A stretch of DNA of 64,000 bases, from the NCBI GenBank assembly GCA_026874595.1, contig CM049317.1, positions 74,776,618 through 74,840,617 of the forward strand, in the 5' to 3' direction. The position numbers and the translations under genes are program-made. The notes beneath the pieces are model-generated. The model was given only the letters and a program-made list of their open reading frames with translations. It ran no database searches and had not been told where the DNA came from. The first letter of the stretch is position 1; each line of letters begins with the position of its first letter. The DNA comes from Sipunculus nudus. Lineage: Eukaryota > Annelida > Sipuncula > Golfingiida > Sipunculidae. Shown here one piece after another: positions 44,892 through 58,189 of this stretch.

Positions 44892-47808
44892 AAGATTTTC
44901 TGGGTGGACTTGTTATTGTTTACGGTAAAGTTTAAGGTCAAGGTCACGGATGTGATTTCCGTTCTTTGAACCAAGTGTTACATGACCAATATATTTTTAT
45001 ATAACCATAAAAAAGTAAATAACGAAAAAATGGAATTTTCATGAAGACCCTCATTGTCGTTTTGGTATATTGGCCTGTATGTATGTTTAAGTAATTATCA
45101 TGTTTGCATTTTCTTGGTTAATATGATGTTACTTTCGGACTTACCAGAAATAACCTATATAATAGGAACATGATTGTTTATATATCGGGGTTGCAATAAC
45201 TTCCCTATACATCAGATACATATAGAAACATAGACACATAGAAACACAGATAGACATGGATGTGGTTAATGAGAAATCAAATTTTGCCCTAATCGGTACC
45301 AATATCATGACACCAATATATGGGTTCGGTTGCATTTACGTTTCTTACCTACTGTATCGACGTATCTACGTTATCCTGAACAAAGTTTTACTACAGTGTT
45401 GTTCCATCTTGCCAAAATGTACAACACATAGAATTCCATGGTGGCTCTAATCAAAGCATGGGTTAGATGTTCCCGAGGAAGCCGAAAAAAAAGTTACAAG
45501 AATGAACAGGTCGGATAAACATTGGCCGTCACCCGTTGGCAGGCCTCAGTGACAATATTAGCAGTCATAAAATAAAATGAGGTAGATGAAACAGAGAACA
45601 CAGGAAGCAAAGAAAAGTCCGGGATCCATATGGACTCAAAGCAAAGACAGCATGCATAGGAAAAGGAATAAAGGTTAAAAGACAACCTATATCATGTTAT
45701 TCAATATGTATATTATCAACTGACTGGTAAAAGATGAATAAACTATACACCGAAGTGTGTTTTGAGGAAGAGAATCAAGATTCTGTAATTTCGGATCATA
45801 TTACTTGTCTGGTAGGGCGTTATCTAAAAGGAGACAGCTTGCATAAAAATGGCACCCTAGCATTATTCAATACCTCCTATAGGAATGCTATATTACATTT
45901 GTCTATATTTTTCATTTTATATATATATATATTTATAAATTTAAGTAATATATTAGTGAAAAAAGAGATTAAATTACATTTTATTATTTTATAATAAAAA
46001 AAATAGGAACCAGAGAAGTAAAAAAAATCCGTTAATTAAAATATATGATTTTAAAGAAAACTATAATAAAAAAAACTGTTTCTTACCATCCTCCAGGTTT
46101 TCGCTAAGCAGTTCGTAATGCAAAAATAAATCGCAATGAAAGAGGTTGGTCAATAAAAAAAGGAAACAATCTAAAGGTTGTGTTTTGGCATCTATTAAAG
46201 AAAGTTTTGTGGCAAAGGTTGACCATGATCAGAGAGCTTCACAGAAGAAACACTGATACACAGTGGCGGTGTGTTTGAAGAATACAGACGTGCAGACTGT
46301 GATGAGGGCCCCACCTAGCGGGGAACGCATTCCCATAAATCAAACTAGAGTTCTTACGGTTTCTGTCCAAATAACGCGAGAAGTCAATGCGGGATGTCAG
46401 GTCGGTGTGCACAGTATCAGGAGGGGTCCAGGACCAACACCAAAGGTGCTCGCCCTATAGCCGCCCAAAGTCACTAGCCATGATTAATATTGATCCGGAG
46501 GTATATGTGTCCCCCTACTAGACACAACAGATATAATTAGTGTGGGATTAATAGTCCCAGGATCCTCGCGTCAGGGTTCTGTGATGTATGACAGAGGGAT
46601 TAATGATACTTGATGTATTAGCTGTAGGAAACCCTAATCATGTCCCTAAATAAGTACCATTAGATCTAAGTACCAGGAAAGTCGTGGCTCTACAGGAGCT
46701 CCACTGAAACAACATGCCAGCTGATGAAGAGTACAATTTTTATTTATCGATCTTTGTCGACCATATCCCACATCAACAACAGGAATATATATTCTTAACA
46801 TTATCTATGAATAAAATGATCACAGTACCATACCGTCGAGGGCAATTGTCATATCAATCAAATACCCCAAGACAATATGCAAAGTTTTACCTTCCTCAGA
46901 AAATTTTCCGATGCAATATGAAAAGCTGCTTAACAAGTATAGCTCTCTTTAACTGAAATTTGTAAATTAATTAAAATATGCAAAAAATTGATTATTTTGA
47001 ATATGGTACTTTTTTGGTATAATTATAATTTTTTTTCAGCGCTTGAGTAAAAAAGGGCAAAGGATATGATTCTTCCTTTGAGGAATAATAAGGTTTTATT
47101 TGATATTCCCTCAGGCCGATTCGCAAGCACCCTGAAACAAACCTGAGTGAACAAGCAAGTTTGTACATTCTGTGCACTGGGAGCGTTCTGGCGTTAGTAG
47201 AGCCTATTGGACCGCAAGGTTGGGCAAAGTTGCAACTCCTCGTCGCCATCTGACCAACAACACCCTTGATCAAGGTCGTCAACACGACGAGACACCCTCA
47301 CCCCCGGGAGGACATGGTTACTGGTCATGGGTGACGGGCCAACCTACAGTGAATACGCTGCAGCGACCGTTCAGGCTGACTGGGTGGCATGCTGCCCAGG
47401 GAGTTGAGAAAAGCCCCAAAGGACTGTAGGAGGGACAGGTTTGTGGTCTGATGAGCCCAACATGGTCGGTAGAGTATCATTATATGAAGTATAAACCCAC
47501 ATACCTTTCACCTTAACATAACATATAGGACCAACTCTGAATTTGATCTGTTACGGTCTTCAAAGTCCTTGAAATCATGAAATCCAGTTATATGCCACAT
47601 ATAACCCTGATGAAAAATGGACTAAGAATTATTTAGCTGTATAATAAAAAGCAAATCATCCATTGTCTTATGGGTTTTAGGAAACCAGAGATCATTAAGA
47701 TATTGGAAGTGTTCTGAAGGTTAACCAAACACGTCAAGTCGCAACCAATCTAAGACAAAATGGGCAACGATAACAAATTATGTCCATATGGTGTGATCAG
47801 AGCATTCT
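44892..47808. other. Spacer with GC-richer islands, no recognised exon
   Basis: Further exons of the 44.4-kb candidate would lie here or beyond, but none could be identified. Frames at 45256-45450 and 45734-45994 are anonymous. Islands at 46.23-46.65 and 47.15-47.46 kb are GC-richer; the first has clustered GATTAAT motifs. Confidence 0.4.
46476..46604. promoter_or_regulatory. Clustered GGGATTAAT / GATTAAT motifs
   Basis: GATTAAT occurs three times in about 130 bases, twice as GGGATTAAT (46544 and 46596). GGATTA is the known core of Otx/Pitx/Gsc-type homeodomain proteins, and TAAT is the general homeodomain core. The cluster lies in a GC-richer island. Confidence 0.25.
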
Positions 47809-48006
47809 GGTGTTATGGCTATGTCATTGTGAAAGAAATTAATGTCTTTGCGATGGAATGGTTGTATCTTTGAGATGAAATGGTTGTGTCATTTTGATGG
47901 AATGGTTATGTCATCGTGACGGGATAGTTATTGCGCTGGAACGCAATGTTTATGGCGTTGTGATGAACGGTTATAGCGTTGTAACGTAATGGCTACACCT
48001 TTGTGA
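47809..48006. repeat. Degenerate ~24-bp minisatellite, about eight units
   Basis: Units follow GATGGAATGGTTATGTCATT (then GTGA), for example TGAGATGAAATGGTTGTGTC, GGAATGGTTATGTCATCGTG, GATGAACGGTTATAGCGTTG and ACGTAATGGCTACACCTTTG. Indels and substitutions are common. Confidence 0.8.
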
Positions 48007-48773
48007 CGTATTATCTATTGAGATTTAACTTTAAATCAAACGAGAGGAGAGAACACAGAGTTCTTGCTTCCACGAAATTTTTCAAACACCAAAGACAGCT
48101 GTCGTCAGACTGAACGCTGTTGCAATGTTTACTTCAAGAATTATGGTCTCAAAGCAGTAATCATTTATATAAACAAACCATTTGATTCGGCTAATTTATC
48201 GATAGCCTATAAAACTAGTGATCGGTATGTTCCATAAATTTTAATCTATTACTGAGTATTACGTCTTATGATTGTATTAGAAACGTTGGTAGATGCTTTT
48301 TGACCATGAGTTATGGAAATCACGGAAATACATATACAAATATATACAAATCATATAAAGCACAATAGCTTTCTGTGTATAGCCGCAAAAGCGGAAGTGA
48401 ATAAAAGGATCGTGGATACTGGTGTAGATGTAACCAGCAACATATCTGGCAAGATTACAGGAGAAGAATCACTGGTCAATGTATCAAGGTTGCTATGACT
48501 ATTTTGAAAATGCATGCAGTTAAGTTGTTTTGGTGGCCGATGTATAATTGCTAGGACTTTCAACCTTCACAGTTAGAGTATTTAGGTCCCGTTCTCCTGG
48601 AAGAATGATGGGGACGAATTTAACAATAGTGTTTATCAAATATTTGTTGATTATTACACGACAGTTGCTTTACTGTGTATATTAATTTGATTAAACTTTG
48701 GCCCTTTTCTTTCGATTTTCTTATTCCTTTTCCCAGTTTCCTGTTTTTCTTTTTACCGAACGGGGGAAAGTAG
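48007..48773. other. AT-rich spacer, nothing recognised
   Basis: A 61-codon and a 70-codon frame overlap on opposite strands at 48.3-48.56 kb; neither is recognised. Confidence 0.5.
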
Positions 48774-48785
48774 CCCCCCCCCCCC
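48774..48785. repeat. Poly-C run (12 C)
   Basis: Twelve consecutive C, followed by C-rich sequence. Confidence 0.9.
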
Positions 48786-49006
48786 ACCCTCCCCGCAACT
48801 CCGTTAACCCTCATACCCCCGTGAAGGTAAACATTTCTTAGATGGATTCGATAACTGTTCATTATATTTTATGTTTAGAATTTAAACTCCGTTAATTCAG
48901 GTTCCAATCTGGATAGAGAAGCACGTTAAGTATACGATGCAAGATTGTTTTGCGGTTGAGAGCCCGTAAGTTTTCAGATTGCTACAACACTAAAATCAGA
49001 TCTGTG

Positions 49007-49018
49007 CGCGCATGCGCT
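49007..49018. promoter_or_regulatory. Near-consensus NRF1-like site
   Basis: CGCGCATGCGCT matches YGCGCAYGCGCR at 11 of 12 positions, the last base differing. No start codon with a usable donor follows closely (the nearby ATG reaches a stop after three codons). Confidence 0.2.
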
Positions 49019-49019
49019 G

Positions 49020-51419
49020 TGCAGTCAAGCAAAATGATGGATTAGGTGTTGGTAAGACCACATGCAGACCATATGGACGGCAATCTGTAGTCGTTTATTT
49101 GGACCCAGGCGGGCGGCGGGAGGGGTGAATTTATGACCAGTACTTGGCCACTTAATCCTCGGATGATCCTCTGAACATTGAAAAAGCTCAAACATCTCCT
49201 TGTGACTGTGTTTTTGTCTAAATATATGTCAGTCACGAACGCTGGTGCTAAACCACACATCACGATGAGAAATAGGGCTCCAATGTAAGTGACTTAAGTG
49301 CCTCCCTCTAGCGGCTGTCGTTAGGAAATAAAGGGTTACAGATTTATGGAAAAATAAATCAAACGATATTCCCTCGATTTGTATTCAATTTGACCATGAA
49401 TAAGTTTTAAGGTATCGATCTTCCCGGCAGTAAACAATTTGCAATAATGACTCCAAACTGACAGTTTTCACATTCAGAAGAGGTAAAAAATATTTTTCCA
49501 TTAACTCCTAAATTTTTGTGCAGTTCAACTTAATTTTGAATGTTGCCTGTTTGGTCATGTTGGATTCTGTTTATTACAAGCAGTGGTAGTACTCGTAAAA
49601 TATACTAAGTAGTACATTTTGTTAAGTCTGTCTAACTAACGGGTGCCCATTGGAAATTGACAATTATTTTCTTGAACTTAACAATTATCATACAACTTGA
49701 TTTTCAAGTGGGTGAGAGACTACAAGCCTAATATATAACAAAAAGCATCTTTACGTAACCAGCATTTATATTTTACAAGCTTTTGGTTCTTCAGGATCTC
49801 GTGGACAACATATACATGGCGTCTGTCAAGAGTTGCCAGCCAATTATAAGCTAACATGCTTTAGAATATTTATGTCACATATATTTATGTGACCACAACC
49901 ATTGACCATCATCCATATGATTGTGACTATTTGCTCATATAATTTTTATTGCGTTTCTAAAATAGTTTACAAGGAATTATATTTACATCATTCTTATTTA
50001 TTGAATTACTCTTTCCTTGCATTCATTTTGCTTTTTTGAAATGATCTGCAAATTCCAATAGTCACCCCTTTGTGGAATGGACAATAATAAGTTTTGAAAT
50101 GACACAATGCATCAGTACTTGAAATCAGTAATTACTATTTTAATATTGATAATTATAATCATATTAATTATTGTTTGGTTAATTATTGTTATTGTTCTAC
50201 TTTTCCTCGATTATTTAATTCATGTGTAAGAAATCAAATTGATCATTTGTCATAAGTGTCGATAGAAGTACCAGAAGACGCAGTACCAGACGTGTTACGA
50301 AGTCAACAGTTAGACTGAGGGATTGTGGGAAACATTGGTTTCTACCTCCTATGTGGTGTAGATTAATACGTCTCTTCATGTTTTTCTAAGAACAATTTTT
50401 TTTTTTGCAAAATTTTAACAATTCTGGTTGTTATTTATTCCCATGAATGGTTTCCTTCCGAATATAGATTTATATTATACCACGTGGTTCCGAGAACGCT
50501 TCAGATGTCACATTTCTAACTTTAATGCAGAATATCAGACGTGTACACAGACTGATTCCCCTTGTGAGATAAGACCATTTACAATATATTCTTACTTAAG
50601 ATTACTTTCGCTCAACGGAGTACTGTGTATACATCCTTTAATGATCTGCTTCTCAGTTTTCATTTAGTTTGGGTTAGGGTCCTCCATGCGTATTGCTAAA
50701 CTATGGCAGGGGGAGGGTTTGTGAAACCACAGCACAATAACAAAAAAAAAACTTTTAATATGAATTTTCAATTTATAAGACCATGCCCGTTAGATGACTC
50801 TTTAAACTGAATAATGATTAGGAGCATCTTATGATAATGAAGATGTTTTTAGGACACTATAGGTAATTGGGATTTAAAAAAAAGCAGGGTCGGAAATAAT
50901 AATTTCAATATTTTAGGACAAAACTCCTAAACCTTTGTGTCTTTTTATCCTCAGTTTCGAAATCCAATGTATTCATCGTCGCAACCAATGAGTAAGGCTG
51001 ATAACCTTAATAGGTAAACTCCAAATTATGCACACTTTGGTGATGTTTTCTTCTAAAATTGCAAATAATATTATGGTTTTGAATAAAACACATTTTGATC
51101 AAAATAAACATATACTTTTTACGACAGTCTTGTTTTCTTCTTGTCATCGAGAAATATAAAAGTGAGGATTCTTAAAGCAGAATATAACGATATGGTGAAA
51201 GATAACATAGTTGTAAAAAACCATAAACTTTGACATTTTTGGATTCTTACCTGTGTGGTTACATCTCATCACGTGGGGTTTAACGTCGACATTCTAAGCA
51301 TCCTACAGGTGCGAATGAATATAAACGAGCGGCAGACGGGACCGTGATGTCAGCATTTGACATGCTATAGACAACATGTATACCCTGTTAACGCGAGCCA
51401 ACGCATTCTAACAGCAGAC
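49020..51419. other. AT-rich spacer, nothing recognised
   Basis: Frames up to 79 codons are anonymous. Positions 51.24-51.56 kb are GC-richer. Confidence 0.45.
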
Positions 51420-51483
51420 ATAAAACCAGGCCAACACAGACCATACAAATTGCTACCTGTACACTTTTCCTGGCCAATTACCA
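51420..51483 (+). repeat. 64-bp direct repeat, left copy
   Basis: ATAAAACCAGGCCAACAC begins the copy and TCCTGGCCAATTACCA ends it. It agrees with 51875-51938 at 62 of 64 positions. Confidence 0.95.
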
Positions 51484-51874
51484 CAAAATAAACGAAAAAC
51501 ACATCTCGCTCCCGCGGCTGATATCTCGTGAGATCCCTAGCACGTGCGGGCTAATTGTACACGATACTGAAATGTGACGACATGCAAAGTTACACGCGGA
51601 ACCCATCACTCACGGCGCTGTTGTGTAATCTCTACGTTAGCTCTCAGCAAGGAGAGAAATCCATCGCATCTTCTCAACATCTGTTACATCTGATGCCACA
51701 ATGCTTTTGTCCCGGGATTTTTTATCAACAAATAAAATATTTGATGATACAAAATAAGCTGTAGGACACAGCCATGAAATCGGGAGGTAGAACTTATGTT
51801 AAGTGCTTCCTATAAAAATATTTTCGCTTTTGATTTTATATTTGGAGAGTCCTGTCTTTTGCCTTTATCAACAA

Positions 51875-51938
51875 ATAAAACCAGGCCAACACCTACCATA
51901 CAAATTGCTACCTGTACACTTTTCCTGGCCAATTACCA
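51875..51938 (+). repeat. 64-bp direct repeat, right copy
   Basis: Only two bases differ from the left copy (AGACC against CTACC). It is preceded by TTTATCAACAAATAAAA, which also occurs at about 51720-51738, so the intervening DNA was rearranged. Confidence 0.95.
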
Positions 51939-51939
51939 T

Positions 51940-54164
51940 ATATATATATACAAGATCTCGTTGAAGAGCTGTTTTTTTTCTACATAGGCAACAATTAAAA
52001 TTTGTTGGCCGAAAGAATTATGTCAAACAGCATTAAGTAAACCCATACCTCGGCCGATAATCAAATCAATTACGATTTAAATCACTAAGTTATTAAATGA
52101 ACCACTTCTACGTAACATTGCTCAGAAGCCAATCACTAACATTTTAAGATATATTCTTGTAGACAGACAAAGGAAAATAAAAAATGTTCACCGATGAAGG
52201 AATAACTTGGGCCGAAGGCATGCAGTAATGTTTTGGTCCAGTTTGTTAGTTTGAGAGTTTACAATTATTTTGTAGCTATGGCGGTGATAAGGTGAATGTA
52301 CATCGGTTATCGTTAAAAATCCAAACGACAGAAGAATAATACTAATATTAAAAGAATCTCTCGGCACAATCCAGTCAGTTAATAGAATTTTTAATATTCC
52401 AAAGTATTGTCCGAGTCAGACAAAAGCGTGGATGCACAGCGACAGTCAGATGCAAATATGATGAAAAAAAATTCATTTTAGTATATCGGATATCGCCACG
52501 AAATGTTTTAGAACCGGTTATATATCAACGTAATCACAAATTGCTTATATCGCATCCCAGATTTTCTGTTTCTTATCTTTTTTACTAACCCAACAATTAT
52601 AAACACAAAAATTATGCCACAGAGTCATAATATGTATGGTCATATGTGACAAACTGTAAAAAATAATATCAACTGATTATTTTTTCACATTATTTTAGTT
52701 TAAACGATCTTCTGACATAAACTTTACATGTACCTTACCTTGATGGATATATATGTAAATATCAGATAACAAACAGCAAAGCTGTATTTCTGTGCAATAA
52801 AATATTGGATATTTGTTCCAAATATCTGCCAAAGCTGATCGAGTTAAGGAAGTTTATCTGTAATAAGAGGAGATCCTTATTTCAAAACCCATGAAACAAA
52901 TACTGACTAATTCCAAGATGTTTTCTTACTCTGAGCTACCACTCGCGTCCGCCAACGCATTGCGACTAATGACAGCTTTATAAAGTGACATATCATGCTC
53001 ACCTGTGACACACGTACCGGTATTATCGATGGGGCTCCTCAAGCAGAGAAAGTGATTAATAAAAGTGGTACCTTACCGTAGACACACAAATAAATCACCG
53101 TGCAACAGGACACTTCCCCGGACGAGCTGTTCCATTTGCATGGACGTGACCACCAATCGAAAAACATGATTAATCGGTTCCCGCCACTTTTTCAGCAGAC
53201 GACAGCCTCAGATCTCGCAGCTTCACGTCTGGCCGGGACTATTTACCCAGACAGCGTCTCGCTTGCCTCGATGGCGCTTTCGCAGACGATACCATAGAAA
53301 ATACCTCCGTCAGCTTCTGTATTAGGTCATCTCTCTAAGTGCTGGTTTGGCGGGTACTTTTAATTTGCCCACATTTCTCAGACTCTGATAACAGGACAGA
53401 AGCCTTACCGATCTTTCCAGACAAATAAAGTTCTTAAGAATTCATGAGTCACTGCGCTGAAAAGTTCTCAAAATAAATGACTAAGAAAAATTTCCCTTAA
53501 TTTTAATCTTCTTTGAAGATTAATTGGCACAATCTATGAAATGAGGGCCTGAAACGATGGCATATTATTGAAGATAAAAAGTATGTACAAATTTAAGGAA
53601 ACCCAAACACAGAAGCACCACTGGCGTTCATTAACCATCCTCAATATGTTATTCCTCACCTGGATGAAAATTTGTTGTTTTTCTGTCCTTCATTTATTTT
53701 ACACACTTAAAACTTTTTAATTCCAAAATCGATAATATTTTAAACTGATATAAATTTAGTAATCCAAGTACATTTTTAGATATTTAAATTCAATCGAAGT
53801 AAGGCAAATTTATTCATATGATGTTAAAATATTTTGTATACTCGTCCTTGTGAATATGACACGCGCATATGAAAGCTAATAATCTTTATCACATGAATAA
53901 ATATGCAAATGATCACTGAAGTGGGGGTGAAAAGTAAGCGCAAATGTAAAGTGTTCTTGCCCCTCGCGGTTACGGCTCAGGGCTCGTACATCTGCTGGTA
54001 CTTGTGCTTACTTGTCTATATATTTTATTATTTTATGTCTTATCATTTATGTCTATTTTGCTTATTTTTTAAAATATATCACTGACTGATAATCATTTTT
54101 ATTGTTTATAGATATAATAAGAAATATTATAAGTCCAACAGATTACAATCTTTTCTTGAATCAA

Positions 54165-54166
<2 letters not shown>
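51940..54166. other. AT-rich spacer with GC-richer island 53.0-53.4 kb
   Basis: The island contains the octamer ATTTGCAT (POU/Oct core) and ATGATTAATCGG close together. The 65-codon frame at 53100-53297 is anonymous and does not begin with ATG. Confidence 0.4.
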
Positions 54167-54207
<41 letters not shown>

Positions 54208-54217
54208 TATATATATA
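54167..54217. repeat. (AT)n microsatellite
   Basis: TA/AT run interrupted once by TAAATA. Confidence 0.93.
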
Positions 54218-54995
54218 AACACAAAACATGGTAAATTTTGCAAGGTATATTAATTTCTATACTTTTCTCTATAAAACCTAGGGAAGTGGAGATCAGCGTT
54301 TAATATAACGTGCCCTTTGTTTATGTATATTCGTAAACATATTAAAATATGAATCGAGTCATATTGCAGGGTAACACTTTTGCGCTAAATTCAATGTATA
54401 ATACAAGCAAGACTATATCAATCATATATTGTTACACACTACACTGAAGCAGAACAAGGGACGTATAATGACTATGATATCATTTCCTTGTACTCCTTAG
54501 AGAGACTACAGCAGAAAGGGAGATCCCTCCGGACACCCCAACAGTCTCTGAACATGTGATTAATTTATTCCCCTCCCCGGATGATCAGTGTCTAATTGGC
54601 TCCCAAAGCTATCCGTTCTGTCGCAATGCATTTGAGACAGGCCGTTATATTAACTCACGCCTGTAAACAATACAACTTGTCCATCACCCGCGAGCCCTTG
54701 TAATCAGGCCTCTGTTCTCGCCGACGAGGTCACAACCCCGTGTCTACCGGTGTCAACTGTGTTCCCTGAAACCACGGCAGCCGTGGTATCCAGGTTACCA
54801 GGGTTAAATTAGTCTCCTTTTTGAAACGTGCTCAACCTTACTGATATTTACACGCTATACGTTTATTCTGTATCGTTTTAGATATTAAATTTTATTTGGA
54901 TTTATATGTTATGGCTACTTATAGTTTTGTTCAGATGGAGTAGCCATGAAGGGGTGTTGGCGAAAGTAGCAAATGATGAAACTGCAGGAACAATC
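54218..54995. other. Spacer with GC-richer island 54.48-54.81 kb
   Basis: A perfect short hairpin, ACCACGGC-A-GCCGTGGT, lies at 54771-54787. No gene recognised. Confidence 0.45.
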
Positions 54996-55754
54996 TTCCA
55001 CCAGAGGTCGTTTCTAATCAAAATTAAACCTCTTCCGATTAGGGACTGTGGGGACTTCTTGTCTTGGCGGTCAAAACTCAAAATAAAATTACATCACGAT
55101 CCATGAAGAAGCAAAATAAACATGCTTAACAAAAGTTATTAATTTGATAGAGTCCTTAACACAAACCATTCCTGTGATGTAAGTTTCTTTGAAACAACTC
55201 TAATCGGACATGTTTCACAGGCCTTTAGCCATGCCCTACACTTCTGTTACACCTACGCCAGCGTAGTATTTAGCAGCCAAATATTAACGATTTCTAATTT
55301 ATCAAAGGTAATTTAAAACTACTGCGAAATTAAGACAAAGTTCAGGATTATGAAAACTATGGAGGATGTTATAAGACCGAAATGACTTAATTAACAGTAT
55401 AATTGGTCATTTATATACTTGACTAGCTTTGAAAATTTACAAATTGTATAACAAATTATTATCAGTCCTTTCTTATGTATTTCTCTGAATGATCATGCAT
55501 ATAAGGTGGACGACTGAACGTGCACAATGCAGCGGGACTTCTAGACACATCAGCGGCGTAGGTGTACATGTAGTGAAGAGGGTAATGTATTCCGTGCATA
55601 TCATGATATAAGTGTTTAGTAAGGACTTCACAGTATGAGTAATATTGTGCAAGTATGCACATGTGAAATGTCAAAAAAGATGTTCATTTGAAATGTAAAA
55701 GAAAAAATGATTTTGAAGTTTGGCAGTTTGGAGTAGAAACGACCTCTGGTGGAA
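54996..55754. repeat. Pair of perfect 20-bp inverted repeats, 719 bp apart
   Basis: TTCCACCAGAGGTCGTTTCT at 54996-55015 and its exact reverse complement at 55735-55754. Sequence outside the arms does not match, and no TA or longer target duplication is evident. They could be terminal repeats of a small DNA transposon or two insertions of one repeat in opposite orientation. The interior has no recognisable transposase. Confidence 0.8.
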
Positions 55755-56004
55755 AGGCGGTGAGCGTGTGCATGACTCCCGATATCAGTATATCTTTGTT
55801 GGCTAAATAATATGTATGTGGTAGATAAAATTTAAATATACGCATATAATTATTCATGACAACTATAAAATGGGAAAATTGTAAACTTTTTTATTGAGCA
55901 TTAGATTTTTACTATGTGAATGTGGGAAATTAATTGGTTGTCACGGAACCGGAACATCGAGCATTTTTTGTTCTCCGCCCTGCAAATTATGATAAGATTA
56001 AGCT

Positions 56005-56007
<3 letters not shown>

Positions 56008-56067
<60 letters not shown>
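56008..56067. repeat. (AT)n microsatellite
   Basis: About 30 AT units. Confidence 0.95.
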
Positions 56068-56069
<2 letters not shown>

Positions 56070-57265
56070 CACCTTTGACAAAACTACAACAGAATATTGA
56101 CTTTAGTCTTACTCTTTGCCCTCGTACTTAAGCCTTCCCTTTCAGCGGCTTCAAGGTCGAGCAGCCAGAATAATCTGCCAAATTAATAGAACTCGAATTG
56201 AGGCTTAACGATCATCCATGACACTTGATGGATGAATATGGAGGAACGATACTTGTACCGTTTATCAAGATTCACATATAAATGTATCAACATGATCTTC
56301 TTGTCCTATTAAGAATTTTACTTTTTCAAGTGATATTCATCAGTATAACACTGGACTGGTTCATCATTGAATTCCCATATTAATCGCCCGAAACCGCGTA
56401 CTGAATTTCTAAACTCTTCAACCTATCATGCAGGTGATTTTCTGTGAAAGATTCTTACGGTAAATTTAAAAATGCCAAGCTAATGCTGGCAGGCTCTTAT
56501 GTTCTTGCATTCTTGTCATACCAATTTAGTATAATGTCTTTTCATTGTCTACTTTTCTAATTAATAATTATTGATAACTAAGCGTCATTTCATTTTCCCA
56601 TCACCGTATTTATGTGCATTTTTTCTGTATTCTTTTATGTTTTCACGTACACTTCAGTTATGACATTTTTTGTACGCTATGGTTCTTTTATCTATGTTGT
56701 TATCAAAACGTTCATATATTAAGCAACTCTGTATACTTTATTGCTTACCTTACTGCGCTTTCGCTTAATATCTTGTGATTGTATAATGTCATATCAGTTT
56801 ATAGTCCTACAGGACATTTTATTTCATTATAATTTCTCTATGTATCACAGGATTTTATTTTGATAAAAGCCACCCTGGATGATGCTGTAATAAATAGTTA
56901 AATAAATAAATAAATATGTAAGTTCTGAATATTCGCTCGAAAATGAAAAATTCTTTCAAGGAATTTGGTCCATTACATGATGCTTCATATATACTGTTTA
57001 TATCCATCTAAAGTGTGTTATGCGGGAGAAAAATAGTTAATTTACGAAAAATTAAAGGCGCTCTTCCACTTGTCTTAAATCTACTAAAGGATATTTTTAC
57101 TTCCGTATACACGTATGTCATGGAAAATGATCATCACACGATGATTAATAATGTGATTATAAATTCATGCAATTAGTTAAAATAAATATGTTTGAATCAG
57201 TATATTTTATTATTCACGGTGGTTGTATTCAACCGTTGCTACGCGTTGTCGCAGCGCACAAGGCC
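56068..57265. other. AT-rich spacer, nothing recognised
   Basis: A run of AAATAAATAAATAAATA lies near 56.90 kb. No gene was seen. Confidence 0.5.
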
Positions 57266-57324
57266 AGCTAACTCGGCCCATGTCAACACGGCGGACAAGT
57301 TAACTGGGCCCATGCAAACGCGGG
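57266..57324. repeat. 32-bp imperfect tandem pair in a GC-rich island
   Basis: AGCTAACTCGGCCCATG at 57266 and AGTTAACTGGGCCCATG at 57298 begin two adjacent units, which continue TCAACACGGCGG and CAAACGCGGG. Confidence 0.75.
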
Positions 57325-58189
57325 CCATCGGAAACCCGTCCCGCACATATCCGACCAAGGTCCCACGAACCTGTTCCAAAGACATTGGTAAAATGCTAGT
57401 ACTATAAACGTCATGTTTCCACTTAAGATGCACCGTTTTCTATCGATATAAGAAGTTATAAGCATGTAGGCGAGTTCGTTAACATGCTAATAGTAGGCAA
57501 AGAGAGAACGCACAAAGCTCCATACCGAACGATCCATAGTCTATGATTATGTATATCATTTCAGCAGGAATCGACCAAAGTGGTTAAAATCCTAACTCAG
57601 TTTTTTTAATCGCGGTTACCTTCTTGTCTATATGACTGGTACAAATTACATATTATGCTAAACTGTATGAATACAATCTTCATTATAGAGATGACCTCTT
57701 ATCCATTATCGAAGCCAAGATGAAGAACCAGCTATTCTAGACAGAATTTTTACAATTAGACTATAATTAGATATTTAATTCGGAATTTTTATTGAAACTT
57801 ATTAACAAAACATAAATTTGGTTTACAGTCCGTGTGCTTATCTGTGTGGTTTACTTGAAAAAAAGAATAAGACATCTATATTGACAGCTATACTGATGTT
57901 CTGTAATATCCAGTGTGGTTAATTTTATTTATTTTAAAGTTGAAGTGGCCAACTGCGTTTATCATTGTTTTACGTCGTCTGAGGTAAAATCATTTTGCCG
58001 GTGACATGTGGTCGTCTTGTCTATAAACAACAATACATAAAAATTTAATATTTGTAACGAAATTGGGAATACATAAAAAAAACATTATATGAAATGTTGG
58101 AGGAGACGGATCATGATAATTTCTAAAAGTGATTCTATGCAATTCCCATGTAGAAAATGTGCTTGTCATGCCGAGAACGAGGCCGTCGT
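57325..58189. other. Spacer, nothing recognised
   Basis: The right part is AT-rich and featureless. Confidence 0.5.

Noticed and set aside
47172-47460. Possible Tc1/mariner transposase remnant (a TGLWSDEPN-like stretch near 47.44 kb, recalling WSDE)
   Set aside because: Only one short motif fits. The expected upstream DNA-binding and Asp motifs could not be placed in any frame.
49305-49320. CTCF-like CTCTAGCGG motifs at 29.26, 46.30 and 49.31 kb
   Set aside because: One-mismatch matches only, and the number is within chance expectation.
55462-55674. TYAADV on the minus strand as a possible RT catalytic YADD
   Set aside because: No other RT motif precedes or follows it in any frame.
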